Shown one piece after another: positions 16,368 through 25,317 of a stretch of DNA of 58,960 nucleotides; the stretch's first letter is position 1, and every line of letters starts with the position of its first letter. The translations under genes and the position numbers were made by a program. Origin of the DNA: an uncultured Pelagibacteraceae bacterium (GTDB lineage: Bacteria; Pseudomonadota; Alphaproteobacteria; Pelagibacterales; Pelagibacteraceae); NCBI GenBank assembly GCA_902576395.1, contig CACGVB010000005.1, positions 1-58,960 on the forward strand, in the 5' to 3' direction. The notes below the pieces were generated by a model. That model saw only the letters and a list, made by a program, of their open reading frames with translations. It made no database searches and was not told the origin of the DNA.

Positions 16368-16976
16368 TTAATTAATAAAATTATTTAAAAATTTATATAT
16401 AAAATAAGCAAAAATAATTAGAATAACTGATAGCGAAATAGAGAATTTTAAAAGTTTTTTTTCAATAATTTTTTTCATTGTAGGTCCAAAGTTTCCAACT
16501 AAAAATGCTATTAAAAAAAAGCGCGAACCTCTTGTTAGAAGAGAAATGGCAATAAAATAAAAAATATTAAAGTTTATAAAACCACTTGTGATTGTAAGTA
16601 ACTTAAAAGGCACTGGTGAAAAACCTGCAATTGCTAAAAGAGTTATCCAGGCAATAACCCCACCTTCCGATGATACTTTATCTTTTAAAAATGAAGCATC
16701 ATCCACACCATAAATTTCAAAAATTTTAAGGCCAATTTCATTAAAAAAAACATATCCAATAAGATAGCCAAGGCAAGCTCCCAAAACAGATCCTATAGTT
16801 GCAATTAATGCAATTCTAATCCATTCATGTTTTCGAGCTATTGTCATAGGAATTATCAAAACATCTGGCGGTATTGGGAATATAAAACTTTCAATAAAAG
16901 ATATAAATCCTAAAAAGGATTTGGATCTTTTATGACCTGCTAGTTTAATAGTTTTATTGTACAGTTCTTTAAACAT
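16368..16976 (-). CDS. YqaA/DedA-family (SNARE-associated) membrane protein
   Basis: A ~202-residue polytopic membrane protein related to YqaA/DedA. Family features: the re-entrant FIFPIPPDVLIIPM segment, GSVLGACLGYLIGY, and AGFSPVPFKLLTITSGF with the conserved F-x-P-x-P-F. I chose ATG 16976 (MFKELYNKT); the frame extends to a TTG at 17027, but that would reach the tRNA promoter region. It lies 2 nt upstream of dsbB. DedA relatives act in membrane homeostasis, some as lipid scramblases/flippases; the specific role here is unknown. Confidence 0.82.
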   Translation of the reverse strand: MFKELYNKTIKLAGHKRSKSFLGFISFIESFIFPIPPDVLIIPMTIARKHEWIRIALIATIGSVLGACLGYLIGYVFFNEIGLKIFEIYGVDDASFLKDKVSSEGGVIAWITLLAIAGFSPVPFKLLTITSGFINFNIFYFIAISLLTRGSRFFLIAFLVGNFGPTMKKIIEKKLLKFSISLSVILIIFAYFIYKFLNNFIN

Positions 16977-17033
16977 ATTTTCTTTTAATATAATAAATGA
17001 TTTAATACTATTAGTTAAAATATGCAAAGCTTT

Positions 17034-17120
17034 GGGCGAATGGCGGAACTGGTAGACGCGTTGGACTCAAAATCCAATAGTAGCAATACTGTGAGAGTTC
17101 GATTCTCTCTTTGCCCACCA
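17034..17120 (+). tRNA. tRNA-Leu (anticodon CAA)
   Basis: An 87-nt class II tRNA. The acceptor stem is GGGCGAA/TTTGCCC, followed by discriminator A and an encoded CCA at 17118-17120. The anticodon stem TTGGA/TCCAA encloses loop CTCAAAA, giving anticodon CAA (codon UUG). The long variable arm and the T-loop GTTCGATTC are present. The next gene starts only 8 nt downstream. Confidence 0.97.
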
Positions 17121-17127
17121 GGAATTT

Positions 17128-18828
17128 ATGAGTACACAAAACATTAATAATTTAGTTGAACTATTTTTTATCAATTATAAAAAACAGAAAAAAAACAATA
17201 TTCTTTTAACATCCTTAAAAGATACCAGTAATTGTTTTTCATGGGAAAAAACATTCCATTCAATTAAAAAACTTTCTTCAGAAATTAAAAAATATACAAA
17301 TAAAGGTGATAGATGTTTATTAATATCTGAAAATAGACCTGAGTGGTTTATAACGGATCTTTCAGTCATGTTATCAGAAGCTGTTACTGTACCAGCTTAT
17401 ACAACTTATGCTGAGAAAGATTATGAATATATAATTGAAAATTGTAATCCAAAACTAATCTTTGTTTCTAATCAAGAACAATTTAACAAAGTCAAAGAAA
17501 TTATAAAAAAAAATAGTTTTGTTGTTAAAATATTTTCTTTTGAAGAATTAGATGTAAATGAAGACGATTATATAAATATTAACAAATTATTTTCCAATTT
17601 AGATTATCAAGATTTAAATGTTCCAGACTTATCAATTAAAAGAAATGATCCAGCTTGTATTATTTATACTTCAGGAACACAAGGTAACCCAAAAGGTGTA
17701 ATCTTAAGTCATGGTGGAATTTTAAATAATTGTAATGGTGCACTCGATATATTAAAACCTTTGCTAACAGATCAGACTAGATTTTTAACCTGGTTACCTC
17801 TTTCACATTCTTATGAACATACTGTTCAATTTGTTCAAATAAGTGTTGGAGCAAAAATATTTTATGCTGAAAGCATAGAGAAATTAATTAAGAACATGAA
17901 TGATTCTAAACCACAAATAATGACTGCAGTTCCTAGGTTCTATCAAAATTTATTTCAAAAAATTAATGCTAGTTTTAATAAAGCAACAGGTTTGAAGAAA
18001 ATTTTAATATTAAAAATGTTAGAATTAGGAACGAAAAAGATAAACAAAAAATCTTTAACAATTTTAGAAAAATTAATTGACAATATTTTAGAGAAAATTG
18101 TAAGAAAAAAAATTAAAAGTCAATTTGGAGGTGAACTAAAAACCTTCGTTTCTGGTGGAGGAGCTCTTGATAAAGAAGTTGGTATTTTTTTAAATGCTAT
18201 TGGCCTACCTACTCTGCAAGGTTACGGATTAACCGAGACCTCTCCAGTTGTGAGTTGTAACCCAATTGATGATATTCGGGTTGAGACTGTGGGCCCACCG
18301 TTTAAAGGTAATGAAGTAAAAATAGCTTCAGATGGAGAAATTTTAGTTAAAGGTGAAAATGTAATGTTAGGTTATTGGAATAATGAAGAAGAAACTAATA
18401 AAGTTTTAAAAGATGGTTGGTTACATACAGGTGATATTGGAATTTTTGAGAATGGATATTTAAAAATTACTGACAGAAAAAAAGATATTTTGATTACACC
18501 TGGTGGGGATAATATTTCTCCAGTTAAAATAGAAAATGAATTATCAAATTCAAAATTTATTGATCAATCAATTGTTTATGGAGATAATAAACCATACTTA
18601 GTTGCTTTATTGGTTTTATCTGAAGAAAATATTAACGTAACAAAAGATCAAATAGAAAAAGAAATAGAAAATATAAATAAAAATCTTTCTAAAATAGAAA
18701 ATGTAAAAAAATTTTTTATTATCAATGAAAAATTTTCAATTGAAAATGGAATGCTAACTCCAACTTTAAAACTTAAAAGATATAAAATTGTTCAGAAATA
18801 TAAAAATGAATTTGAAAAACTTTATTAA
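17128..18828 (+). CDS. AMP-forming long-chain acyl-CoA synthetase
   Basis: A 566-residue ANL-superfamily enzyme (FAA1/FadD-like) that activates a fatty acid through an acyl-AMP to acyl-CoA. The P-loop-like A3 motif is IIYTSGTQGNPKGVILSHGG. GYGLTETSPVVSCNP (A5), GWLHTGDIG (A7) and DRKKDILITPGGDNISP (A8) follow, and the C-terminal domain carries LTPTLKLKR with the adenylation Lys. The ATG at 17128 sits 8 nt after tRNA-Leu, so both may share a transcript. A second AMP-forming synthetase, for acetoacetate, is at 23356; the two are not close homologues. Confidence 0.9.
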   Translation: MSTQNINNLVELFFINYKKQKKNNILLTSLKDTSNCFSWEKTFHSIKKLSSEIKKYTNKGDRCLLISENRPEWFITDLSVMLSEAVTVPAYTTYAEKDYEYIIENCNPKLIFVSNQEQFNKVKEIIKKNSFVVKIFSFEELDVNEDDYININKLFSNLDYQDLNVPDLSIKRNDPACIIYTSGTQGNPKGVILSHGGILNNCNGALDILKPLLTDQTRFLTWLPLSHSYEHTVQFVQISVGAKIFYAESIEKLIKNMNDSKPQIMTAVPRFYQNLFQKINASFNKATGLKKILILKMLELGTKKINKKSLTILEKLIDNILEKIVRKKIKSQFGGELKTFVSGGGALDKEVGIFLNAIGLPTLQGYGLTETSPVVSCNPIDDIRVETVGPPFKGNEVKIASDGEILVKGENVMLGYWNNEEETNKVLKDGWLHTGDIGIFENGYLKITDRKKDILITPGGDNISPVKIENELSNSKFIDQSIVYGDNKPYLVALLVLSEENINVTKDQIEKEIENINKNLSKIENVKKFFIINEKFSIENGMLTPTLKLKRYKIVQKYKNEFEKLY

Positions 18829-18936
18829 ATATTTTACAAAACACTTTATTAATAGCGATTTATTTAACTTTTTTTTTAATTAATAAAAAAAATAAAAAAA
18901 TAATTTTACATAATTTTTTTTTTAAAAATTAAGTGT

Positions 18937-18965
18937 TTGACATAACTATTCAAAAAAAATAAAAA
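18937..18965 (+). promoter_or_regulatory. candidate sigma-70 promoter for the Lys-rich small gene
   Basis: A perfect TTGACA at 18937-18942 is followed after 17 nt by TAAAAA at 18960-18965. The expected transcript start (~18972) lies right before the hairpin at 18975, leaving a leader of about 45 nt. It is the best -35 match I saw in the window. Confidence 0.55.
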
Positions 18966-18974
18966 TTAGTTATT

Positions 18975-18995
18975 AACGAATCATAAAGATTCGTT
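18975..18995 (+). promoter_or_regulatory. perfect 8-bp inverted repeat at the 5' end of the Lys-rich gene leader
   Basis: AACGAATC (18975-18982) and GATTCGTT (18988-18995) are exact inverted repeats around a 5-nt loop. The position just after the predicted transcript start suggests a 5'-end stabilising hairpin; a protein-binding operator is the alternative. Confidence 0.5.
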
Positions 18996-19016
18996 TATAA
19001 AAAAAGGGAGCTAAAG

Positions 19017-19100
19017 ATGGCTAAAAGAAAAAAGAAAGCTGCTAAAAAGAAAACTAAGAAAAAAGCTAAGAAAAAAGCTAAGAAGAAAAAAAGAAGATAG
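19017..19100 (+). CDS. 27-residue lysine-rich protein
   Basis: A tiny frame coding 27 residues, made almost entirely of Lys, Ala and Arg: MAKRKKKAAKKKTKKKA then KKKAKKKKRR. Evidence that it is a gene is contextual but strong for this genome: a TTGACA promoter, a strong Shine-Dalgarno GGGAG at 19006-19010 six nt before the ATG, a stop at 19098, and an intrinsic terminator just after. The composition resembles the Lys/Ala-rich tails of histone H1-like bacterial proteins, so nucleic-acid binding (DNA compaction or RNA binding) is a reasonable inference. It is convergent with carD, whose product also has a Lys-rich tail. No family is recognised. Confidence 0.7.
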   Translation: MAKRKKKAAKKKTKKKAKKKAKKKKRR

Positions 19101-19122
19101 TTTAGTATTCTTTTTAACTGAT

Positions 19123-19162
19123 AACGCTTCTCATGGCGTTTGCGTGAGGAGCGTTTTTTTTT
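19123..19162 (+). terminator. rho-independent terminator of the Lys-rich gene
   Basis: An 11-bp stem, AACGCTTCTCA at 19123-19133 with TGAGGAGCGTT at 19145-19155 (one G-T pair), has an 11-nt loop and runs into nine T residues at 19154-19162. The T tract is on the plus strand only, so it serves the small gene and not carD. Confidence 0.88.
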
Positions 19163-19991
19163 ACTCTGTGATTTCTTGATTTATTGACTGATCCTCAGAT
19201 AGTTTTTCTTCAATTTTTTGTGCTTGTTTTTCTAAATTTCTCTTTAAAGCTTTATCAAGTTTTTTCTGAGCATCTTCTAAACTAGATCCTAATACTATTT
19301 GAAATTCTGTTAGCAATCTTTCATAAGCTTTTTCAAATAATTGTCTTTCGCTGTAAGACTGATCAATCATTATATCATCACCTTTATTTAAATCTCTCAC
19401 AACTTCTGCTAAATCATAAATTTTACCAGAGGAAATTTTAGCTTCATATTCTTGTGCTCTTCTGCTCCACATCGATCGCTTAATTTTCGGTTTACTCTTT
19501 AAGATACTAACACATTTATTTAATTGATTAATTGTTGCTAGAGGTCTTAATAATGATTGCTTATTAATTGGAAACTTTAGTTCTGCTTTCTCTTTTTCTA
19601 ATTTAATTACGTAAACTTCTACATCAATTCCACCTATGTTGATTTTTTTAGTTTCTATAATTTGACCAACTCCATCTTTAGGATAATTTACATAATCTTT
19701 AACCTTATATAATCTTTTTTCTGTTTCTTGTTTTCTTACTTTTTTAATTTCAGGTTTTTGCTCATTATTTTTTGGTATTCTTAGTGGATCAGTTTTGACT
19801 TCTACTTTATCCTTTTTTTTTATTTCTTTTATTTCTTTTTTTTTATTTAACTTTTTAGTTACTTTTTTAATTTTTTTTACTACCTTTGAAATTTTTTTTG
19901 TCTTAGTAGCTTTTTTTTCAGTTTTAGGTATTTTTTTAGTTACTTTTTTAATCTTTTTTTTATTCAAGATTTTCTTTAAAATATTTTTCAT
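19161..19991 (-). CDS. carD: CarD-family transcription regulator with Lys-rich N-terminal tail
   Basis: A 276-residue protein. From about residue 92 it has the CarD/CdnL RNA-polymerase-interacting domain ([32 protein letters not shown]) and the helical DNA-contacting part with [17 protein letters not shown] and DLAEVVRDL. CarD proteins bind the RNAP beta subunit and stabilise open promoter complexes, notably at rRNA promoters. Residues 1-70 are an unusual extension made mostly of Lys with Ile, Val and Thr, including two IKKVTKK units. It starts inside the fdxA 3' end (32-nt overlap) and no later Met is suitable, so the tail appears genuinely encoded. fdxA-carD is a usual alphaproteobacterial pair. 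Confidence 0.88.
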   Translation of the reverse strand: MKNILKKILNKKKIKKVTKKIPKTEKKATKTKKISKVVKKIKKVTKKLNKKKEIKEIKKKDKVEVKTDPLRIPKNNEQKPEIKKVRKQETEKRLYKVKDYVNYPKDGVGQIIETKKINIGGIDVEVYVIKLEKEKAELKFPINKQSLLRPLATINQLNKCVSILKSKPKIKRSMWSRRAQEYEAKISSGKIYDLAEVVRDLNKGDDIMIDQSYSERQLFEKAYERLLTEFQIVLGSSLEDAQKKLDKALKRNLEKQAQKIEEKLSEDQSINQEITE

Positions 19992-20289
19992 ACTTGTCTT
20001 CTACATCTCTAAACTTTTCATGATCCGTTGGAGGATCTTTTTTCTCACTAATGTTCGGCCATATGTCAGCATATTTTTTATTTATATCCAACCATTTTCC
20101 TTGATTATCATCATTATCGGATATAATAGCATCCACTGGACATTCTGGCTCACAAACGCCACAATCTATACACTCATCGGGTTTAATTACAAGCATATTT
20201 TTACCTTCGTAAAAGCAATCCACTGGACATACTTCAACACAATCCATCAATTTACATTTGATGCATTTATCATTTACTAAATATGTCAT
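19960..20289 (-). CDS. fdxA: FdxA, 7Fe (3Fe-4S/4Fe-4S) ferredoxin
   Basis: A 109-residue ferredoxin beginning [26 protein letters not shown], followed by [12 protein letters not shown]. The interrupted first cluster motif (CIKC-x4-C with a displaced Cys) is typical of FdxA with one [3Fe-4S] and one [4Fe-4S] cluster. The C-terminal ~50 residues include the family's WPNISEKK segment. It overlaps the TerB-like gene by 4 nt upstream and carD by 32 nt downstream, so it is translated in one run with them. Confidence 0.95.
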   Translation of the reverse strand: MTYLVNDKCIKCKLMDCVEVCPVDCFYEGKNMLVIKPDECIDCGVCEPECPVDAIISDNDDNQGKWLDINKKYADIWPNISEKKDPPTDHEKFRDVEDKYEKYFKENLE

Positions 20290-20711
20290 GTTTTTTTTTG
20301 ACGAACTTTCTCCTTAATATCACCCACAACTTTTGGATCTAGATAAAGTAAACCACTTAATCTTCTCATTAGGTTTGTCTCATACATATCGGCATCTTCA
20401 TCAGAATATATAATATCCCATAAAGCCTCTATTATAATTATTTTGTCCTCCGAGTTAATATTTTTAATCTCTCTGGTAAAATCAAGTATTTGATTTGAAT
20501 CTTTCTCTTTTTCTTCAGCTTCTTTTATTATTTTATCAATTTCTTCTGATTCACCTCCCATTTCTATAATTGCATCTTTAATAATTTTTTTTTCTTTATC
20601 TGTATAATTCTCATCAATTTTAGCTAAATGAATTAATAAACAAGCAACAGCCATTATCGATGGATGATTATTTTCTTTTTCTGTTTCTCCTTTTTTAAAA
20701 ATATTAAACAT
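20286..20711 (-). CDS. TerB-like (tellurite-resistance TerB superfamily) protein
   Basis: A 141-residue, acidic, all-helical cytosolic protein. It has TerB-superfamily features: [20 protein letters not shown] with acidic residues that can bind metal, and [18 protein letters not shown] in the second helical repeat. It is coupled to the helicase gene upstream (TAATG, 1-nt overlap) and to fdxA downstream (4-nt overlap). In many alphaproteobacteria an S4-domain RNA-binding gene occupies a nearby slot between the helicase and fdxA; none is seen here. Function is unknown, and tellurite resistance is not implied. Confidence 0.75.
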   Translation of the reverse strand: MFNIFKKGETEKENNHPSIMAVACLLIHLAKIDENYTDKEKKIIKDAIIEMGGESEEIDKIIKEAEEKEKDSNQILDFTREIKNINSEDKIIIIEALWDIIYSDEDADMYETNLMRRLSGLLYLDPKVVGDIKEKVRQKKT

Positions 20712-23194
20712 TATTTTAAGTTAAGTTGTGAAAGTATGTTAAATGGATTATCATTAATATTCTTAATATTGTCTTTTTTTATTATTTTTTTGGATGGAAT
20801 GTACTTAAAGTGAAGATTATTATCTTTTTCATAAGTTTTGTAATTCATTTTCTTTATTAATTTCACAAAATTTTCTTTATTACAACCTAACAAATTCAAC
20901 ATTTCAGGAATTAGTTTGATCTCCTTAATTTTGTCTTCCGATTTAGTATTAAAAATCATTAGAAATAATCTCTCTAAAATATCTATCCTTACATAAAGAT
21001 TTTCGAATTTTTCAAAACCACATAAGAGCATTAAATTTTTATTTAATTTCCCCTTTTCCTCTAAAAAATTTAACCCAAATGTAGGAGGTAAGAAGTCAAA
21101 ATTTTTCTCATTAAAGTTTTTCCATAAAAGAATTCTTAACAATACTGAACTTGGTTTAAACAACTTAAATAAGAAAACGTGGTATCTTCCAAATTTAACC
21201 CCTAAGTTTCTCAATTTTTTTCTATCATCTTGGTTAATTTTATTTAAATAATTTAAAACTTCTTCTCTTTTTACAACTCCATTATTCTCATAAAGATGAT
21301 ATGCTAGAGCTCTTAATTCTGAATTATTATCTTTAACATTTTTCAAATCTATTAGACTTTTTAACTCTGTTTCTATTTTTTTATTTAGCCATTTCTGCAA
21401 ATAAGAGTTTAGTCTTGATTTCTCACTATTCTCGATCATTTCATCAATAATTAATTGAATTTGTGGATTTAGATAATCTGAACCTGGAATTAATTTAGCA
21501 ATTTGATTGTTGTTCCAATAAACTTTAAAATCATCTTTTAGTTCAATTAAACCAGTATCAATTATTTGATTTATTCTTTTGATAATTTCAGGAACAACAT
21601 TTTGTCTTGCAGCCTTTTTTAAAGATTTTATATCAGCATCTAATGTATCAACCTTTAGATCTAACTCTAATTTAAGACCCTTTAACCGGCCAATATACTG
21701 TTCGTTAATCATTACTTCTTCATTATTTACAATCTCTGTTTCAAACATAATATCTTGTTTTAAACCTCTCGCTAAAACACTTGCTCTCTTGTCAATAAAT
21801 GTTTTTGTTAATTCATCATGAAGTCTGTCAGATAGTTTATCTTCAAGGTTTTTGGCTCTTTCTATCCAATAATCTTGATTTTCAACCCAATTAGATTTGT
21901 TGGATACATAAGCCCAAGTTCTAACATTGGCAATTCTATTTGATAAAGAGTCTACATTTCCGTCCAATTTGTCTAATAAGGATAATTGCTCTTTCATGTA
22001 GTGGTTAGGAACTTTTTTTTTTCCATTTGTTAAAAAATTAAAAATTTTACTTACAACCTCAAAATGATGACCGTAAGTTTTTTTTACAAAATCAGGAATT
22101 TGACAGCATTCCCAGAGAATTTTTAAGTTTTCAGTATTATCTTGAATTTCTATATTTGGTGCTTCTTTTAAAAAATATTTTAATACCTTTTCATCTTGAC
22201 ATTCACCTATTCTTCTAAGCCATTCTTTTTGAGGTCTCTCCTCTAAAGATTTTAATAATGACGTTTTATTATCAAAATTTAATTTTGAGTTTCTCCAAAA
22301 AATTGTTTGTATATCTGGAAAGCTGTGAGATTCTATGGCCTCAATTTCCTCTGGTCTAACTTCTTTACATTCACCAGTTGTACCGAATATACCATTATTT
22401 AAATATCTACCTGCTCTACCTGCAATCTGTCCAATTTCAGAAATATTTAATTTTCTTAATTTTTTACCATCAAACTTTTTCAAATTTGAAAAATAAACAT
22501 TATCAAGATCCATATTAATTCCCATTCCAATTGCATCAGTTGCAACTAAATAATCGACATCACCTGATTGATATAAATTAACCTGTGAGTTTCTTGTTTT
22601 AGGACTAAGAGAACCCATCACAATGGCAGCCCCACCTTTTTGACGTCTAATTAATTCTGCAATTGCGTAAACTTCTTCTGTGGAAAAGGCTATTACAGTA
22701 CTTTTCCTTTCTATTCTTGAAATTTTTTTATGACCACCAAAAGATAATTTTGAGAGTCTATCTCTATGTTTAAACTCAATATCATCATCCAGTTTTTGAA
22801 TAATTTTTTTGATAGAATTTGAACCCATTAACATAGTAAGTTTTTCACCTCTTATATTTAACAATCTATCAGTAAAAATATGACCTCTTTCGTGATCATT
22901 ACACATTTGTATTTCATCTATTCCAACAAATTCTAAGCTTTTGTCCAATGGCATTGATTCAACAGTACAAAGAAAATATTTAGCATTTATAGGAATTATT
23001 TTTTCTTCACCTGTAATTAAAGCAACTTTTGATGTATCAACTTTTTTTATAATTTTATCATAAACTTCTCTTGCTAAAAGTCTTAAAGGGAAACCAATCA
23101 TACCCGAGTCAAAAGAAAGCATGGTTTCTATTGCGAGGAAGGTTTTTCCAGTATTTGTTGGCCCAAGAACTGCTGTAATTTTATTTTTTGTCAT
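20711..23194 (-). CDS. Suv3-like superfamily 2 ATP-dependent RNA helicase
   Basis: A ~827-residue helicase related to mitochondrial SUPV3L1. Walker A is LGPTNTGKTFLAIE near residue 9, motif II is GIDEIQM (DEIQ), and later ATDAIGMGINMDLDNVYFSN and ISEIGQIAGRAGRY give motifs V-VI. The C-terminal half contains a helical accessory region and no clear additional domain. I chose ATG 23194 because homologues start just before the Walker A; the longer frame begins at a TTG (23224). In mitochondria Suv3 unwinds RNA for degradation, so RNA turnover is likely. It is first in the helicase-TerB-fdxA-carD run. Confidence 0.88.
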   Translation of the reverse strand: MTKNKITAVLGPTNTGKTFLAIETMLSFDSGMIGFPLRLLAREVYDKIIKKVDTSKVALITGEEKIIPINAKYFLCTVESMPLDKSLEFVGIDEIQMCNDHERGHIFTDRLLNIRGEKLTMLMGSNSIKKIIQKLDDDIEFKHRDRLSKLSFGGHKKISRIERKSTVIAFSTEEVYAIAELIRRQKGGAAIVMGSLSPKTRNSQVNLYQSGDVDYLVATDAIGMGINMDLDNVYFSNLKKFDGKKLRKLNISEIGQIAGRAGRYLNNGIFGTTGECKEVRPEEIEAIESHSFPDIQTIFWRNSKLNFDNKTSLLKSLEERPQKEWLRRIGECQDEKVLKYFLKEAPNIEIQDNTENLKILWECCQIPDFVKKTYGHHFEVVSKIFNFLTNGKKKVPNHYMKEQLSLLDKLDGNVDSLSNRIANVRTWAYVSNKSNWVENQDYWIERAKNLEDKLSDRLHDELTKTFIDKRASVLARGLKQDIMFETEIVNNEEVMINEQYIGRLKGLKLELDLKVDTLDADIKSLKKAARQNVVPEIIKRINQIIDTGLIELKDDFKVYWNNNQIAKLIPGSDYLNPQIQLIIDEMIENSEKSRLNSYLQKWLNKKIETELKSLIDLKNVKDNNSELRALAYHLYENNGVVKREEVLNYLNKINQDDRKKLRNLGVKFGRYHVFLFKLFKPSSVLLRILLWKNFNEKNFDFLPPTFGLNFLEEKGKLNKNLMLLCGFEKFENLYVRIDILERLFLMIFNTKSEDKIKEIKLIPEMLNLLGCNKENFVKLIKKMNYKTYEKDNNLHFKYIPSKKIIKKDNIKNINDNPFNILSQLNLK

Positions 23195-23355
23195 TTCTAG
23201 CTTTGGTGTGAATTTTTTTACCAATACTATATATTGTTACCTCTAAAGAACAAAAATAGGCTAAAACTAGTCCGAATCATTGAGGAAAAAGTTCTCATTT
23301 TTAATATTTAATGTCTAAGGTTATCATAATTTCTAAAAATTAAATATATTTTTTT

Positions 23356-25311
23356 ATGCCTCAGAAATTGTGGGAAGCTGATTTTAAAACTAAATCAAAA
23401 TCAAATCTATTTGAGTTTGAAAAATTTTTGGAAAAAAAATTTAATTACAAACCTAAGATTAATTATAAAAAATTGTATAATTGGACAATTGAAAACCCTA
23501 AGCTTTTTTGGTCTTCTATTTGGGAATTTTCAAATATCAAAGGTATTAAAAATGATAAATTTTATTTTCCCAGAGAAATTATTAAAAGTAAATTTTTAGT
23601 AAATTCAAAACTAAATTATTCAGAAAATTTATTATCAAAAAATGATAATTCTAAAGCTGTTACATTTATTAGTGAAAACGGGTATCGGGAAGAAAAATCT
23701 TGGAAGGAATTAAATGATAACACTTTAAAATTAATTAATTTTTTTAAAAAAAATAAAATTAATGAAAAAAATAGAATTGCGGCATATACGGTAAATCAAA
23801 TTGAGACAGTTGAGAGTTTTCTAGCAACTAGTGCAATGGGAGCTATTTGGTCATCATGTTCTCCAGACTTCGGTATACAAGGTGTTATAGAAAGATTTTC
23901 TCAAATAAAACCAAAACTATTAATAATTACAGATAGGTATTATTATAATGGTAAAGAGATCAATGTACTTGAAAGACTACCAGCTATTCTAAAAAAAATT
24001 AAATCTATTAAATGTGTTCTAATTACTAATTATCCTGGCAAAAAAAGTTTAAAGCAAAATAAGATTAAAGGAATTAAAATTGTTTATTACAATAAGCTAA
24101 AATACAAAAAAGAAAAAGTATTCAAATTTAAAAAATTTGATTTTGATAAAGAGTTAGCAATTTTGTATTCAAGTGGGACCACAGGCAAACCAAAGTGCAT
24201 CTGTCATAGATCTGGTGGTGTTTTATTGCAACATTTAAAGGAGCACAAACTTCATTGTAACGTAAAGCCTGGTGATAACGTATTTTATTTTACTACATGT
24301 GGATGGATGATGTGGAATTGGCTAATGACCTTTTTGGCATCAAAGGCTTCCATTGTTTTATTTGATGGCTTCCCTATGTATAAAAGAAATGATTTGCTAT
24401 TTAAAATAGCAGAGCAAGAAAAAATTTCACTCTTTGGTATAAGTGCTAAATATATTGATCAACTAAAGAATTATAATTTAAACATCAAAAATAAATATAA
24501 ACTAAAATATCTTAAAACTATTTGTTCCACAGGATCACCTTTGTCCTCTGAAGGTTTTGATTATGTCTACAAGAATATAAAAAAAAATATTCATTTGGCA
24601 TCCATAGCTGGAGGAACAGATCTTGTTTCTTGCTTCGTATTAGGAAATATATATTCACCAGTTTATAGAGGGCAAATTCAAAATAATGGTTTAGGAATGA
24701 ATACAGATGTTTTTTCTGAAACAGGAAAATCCTTAATTAATAAAAAAGGAGAATTGGTTTGCAAATCAGCATTTCCTTCTATGCCAAAATTATTTTGGAA
24801 TGATACAAAAAATAAAAAATATAAAAATGCGTATTTCAAGAAATTTAAAAATGTATGGCATCATGGTGATTTTGCTGAAAGAAAAAATAATGGTGGATAT
24901 ATAATTTACGGAAGATCGGATGCCACACTAAATCCTGGAGGAGCAAGGTTAGGTACTGCTGAAATATATTCTGTAGTGGAAAAATTTAAGGAAATAAAAG
25001 AGTCAATCGTGATAGGTCAATCTTGGGATAATGATGTAAGAATAGTATTATTTTTAGTTTTAGATAAACGAAATAGTTTAAATGATGACCTTATCGCAAG
25101 AATTAAAAAAAATATAAGGTCTCAAGCTTCACCAAGACATGTACCATCCAAAATTATCGAAGTTACTGATATTCCAAAAACTAAAAATAATAAAATTGTA
25201 GAACTAGCGGTAAAAAATGTAGTTGAAGGAAATAAAATTAAAAATATTCAGGCATTAAGCAACCCAGAATCTTTGAGGCAATTTAAAAACTTAATTGAAT
25301 TAAAAAATTAG
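23356..25311 (+). CDS. acetoacetyl-CoA synthetase (acetoacetate-CoA ligase)
   Basis: A 651-residue ANL enzyme closest to acetoacetate-CoA ligase, which activates acetoacetate with ATP and CoA, allowing ketone bodies or PHB-type products to enter acetyl-CoA metabolism. It begins with the typical LWEADFKTKSKSNLFEFEKF. The adenylation motif is ILYSSGTTGKPKCICHRSGG, and further family motifs are TTCGWMMWNW, GGTDLVSCFVLGN, HHGDFAERK and GRSDATLNPGGARLGTAEIY; the C-terminal Lys is in KTKNNKIVE. Length matches the family. It is monocistronic, facing the thioesterase gene. Confidence 0.9.
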   Translation: MPQKLWEADFKTKSKSNLFEFEKFLEKKFNYKPKINYKKLYNWTIENPKLFWSSIWEFSNIKGIKNDKFYFPREIIKSKFLVNSKLNYSENLLSKNDNSKAVTFISENGYREEKSWKELNDNTLKLINFFKKNKINEKNRIAAYTVNQIETVESFLATSAMGAIWSSCSPDFGIQGVIERFSQIKPKLLIITDRYYYNGKEINVLERLPAILKKIKSIKCVLITNYPGKKSLKQNKIKGIKIVYYNKLKYKKEKVFKFKKFDFDKELAILYSSGTTGKPKCICHRSGGVLLQHLKEHKLHCNVKPGDNVFYFTTCGWMMWNWLMTFLASKASIVLFDGFPMYKRNDLLFKIAEQEKISLFGISAKYIDQLKNYNLNIKNKYKLKYLKTICSTGSPLSSEGFDYVYKNIKKNIHLASIAGGTDLVSCFVLGNIYSPVYRGQIQNNGLGMNTDVFSETGKSLINKKGELVCKSAFPSMPKLFWNDTKNKKYKNAYFKKFKNVWHHGDFAERKNNGGYIIYGRSDATLNPGGARLGTAEIYSVVEKFKEIKESIVIGQSWDNDVRIVLFLVLDKRNSLNDDLIARIKKNIRSQASPRHVPSKIIEVTDIPKTKNNKIVELAVKNVVEGNKIKNIQALSNPESLRQFKNLIELKN

Positions 25312-25317
25312 TGAATA

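Noticed and set aside
18829..18936. Possible structured RNA in the A/T tracts after the acyl-CoA synthetase
   Set aside because: Only simple A and T runs are visible, with no stem containing G-C pairs.
19795..20280. Plus-strand Phe/Ile-rich 161-codon frame opposite carD and fdxA
   Set aside because: It is the antisense image of the Lys-rich carD tail (AAA codons read as TTT) and of fdxA; both sense genes are conserved.
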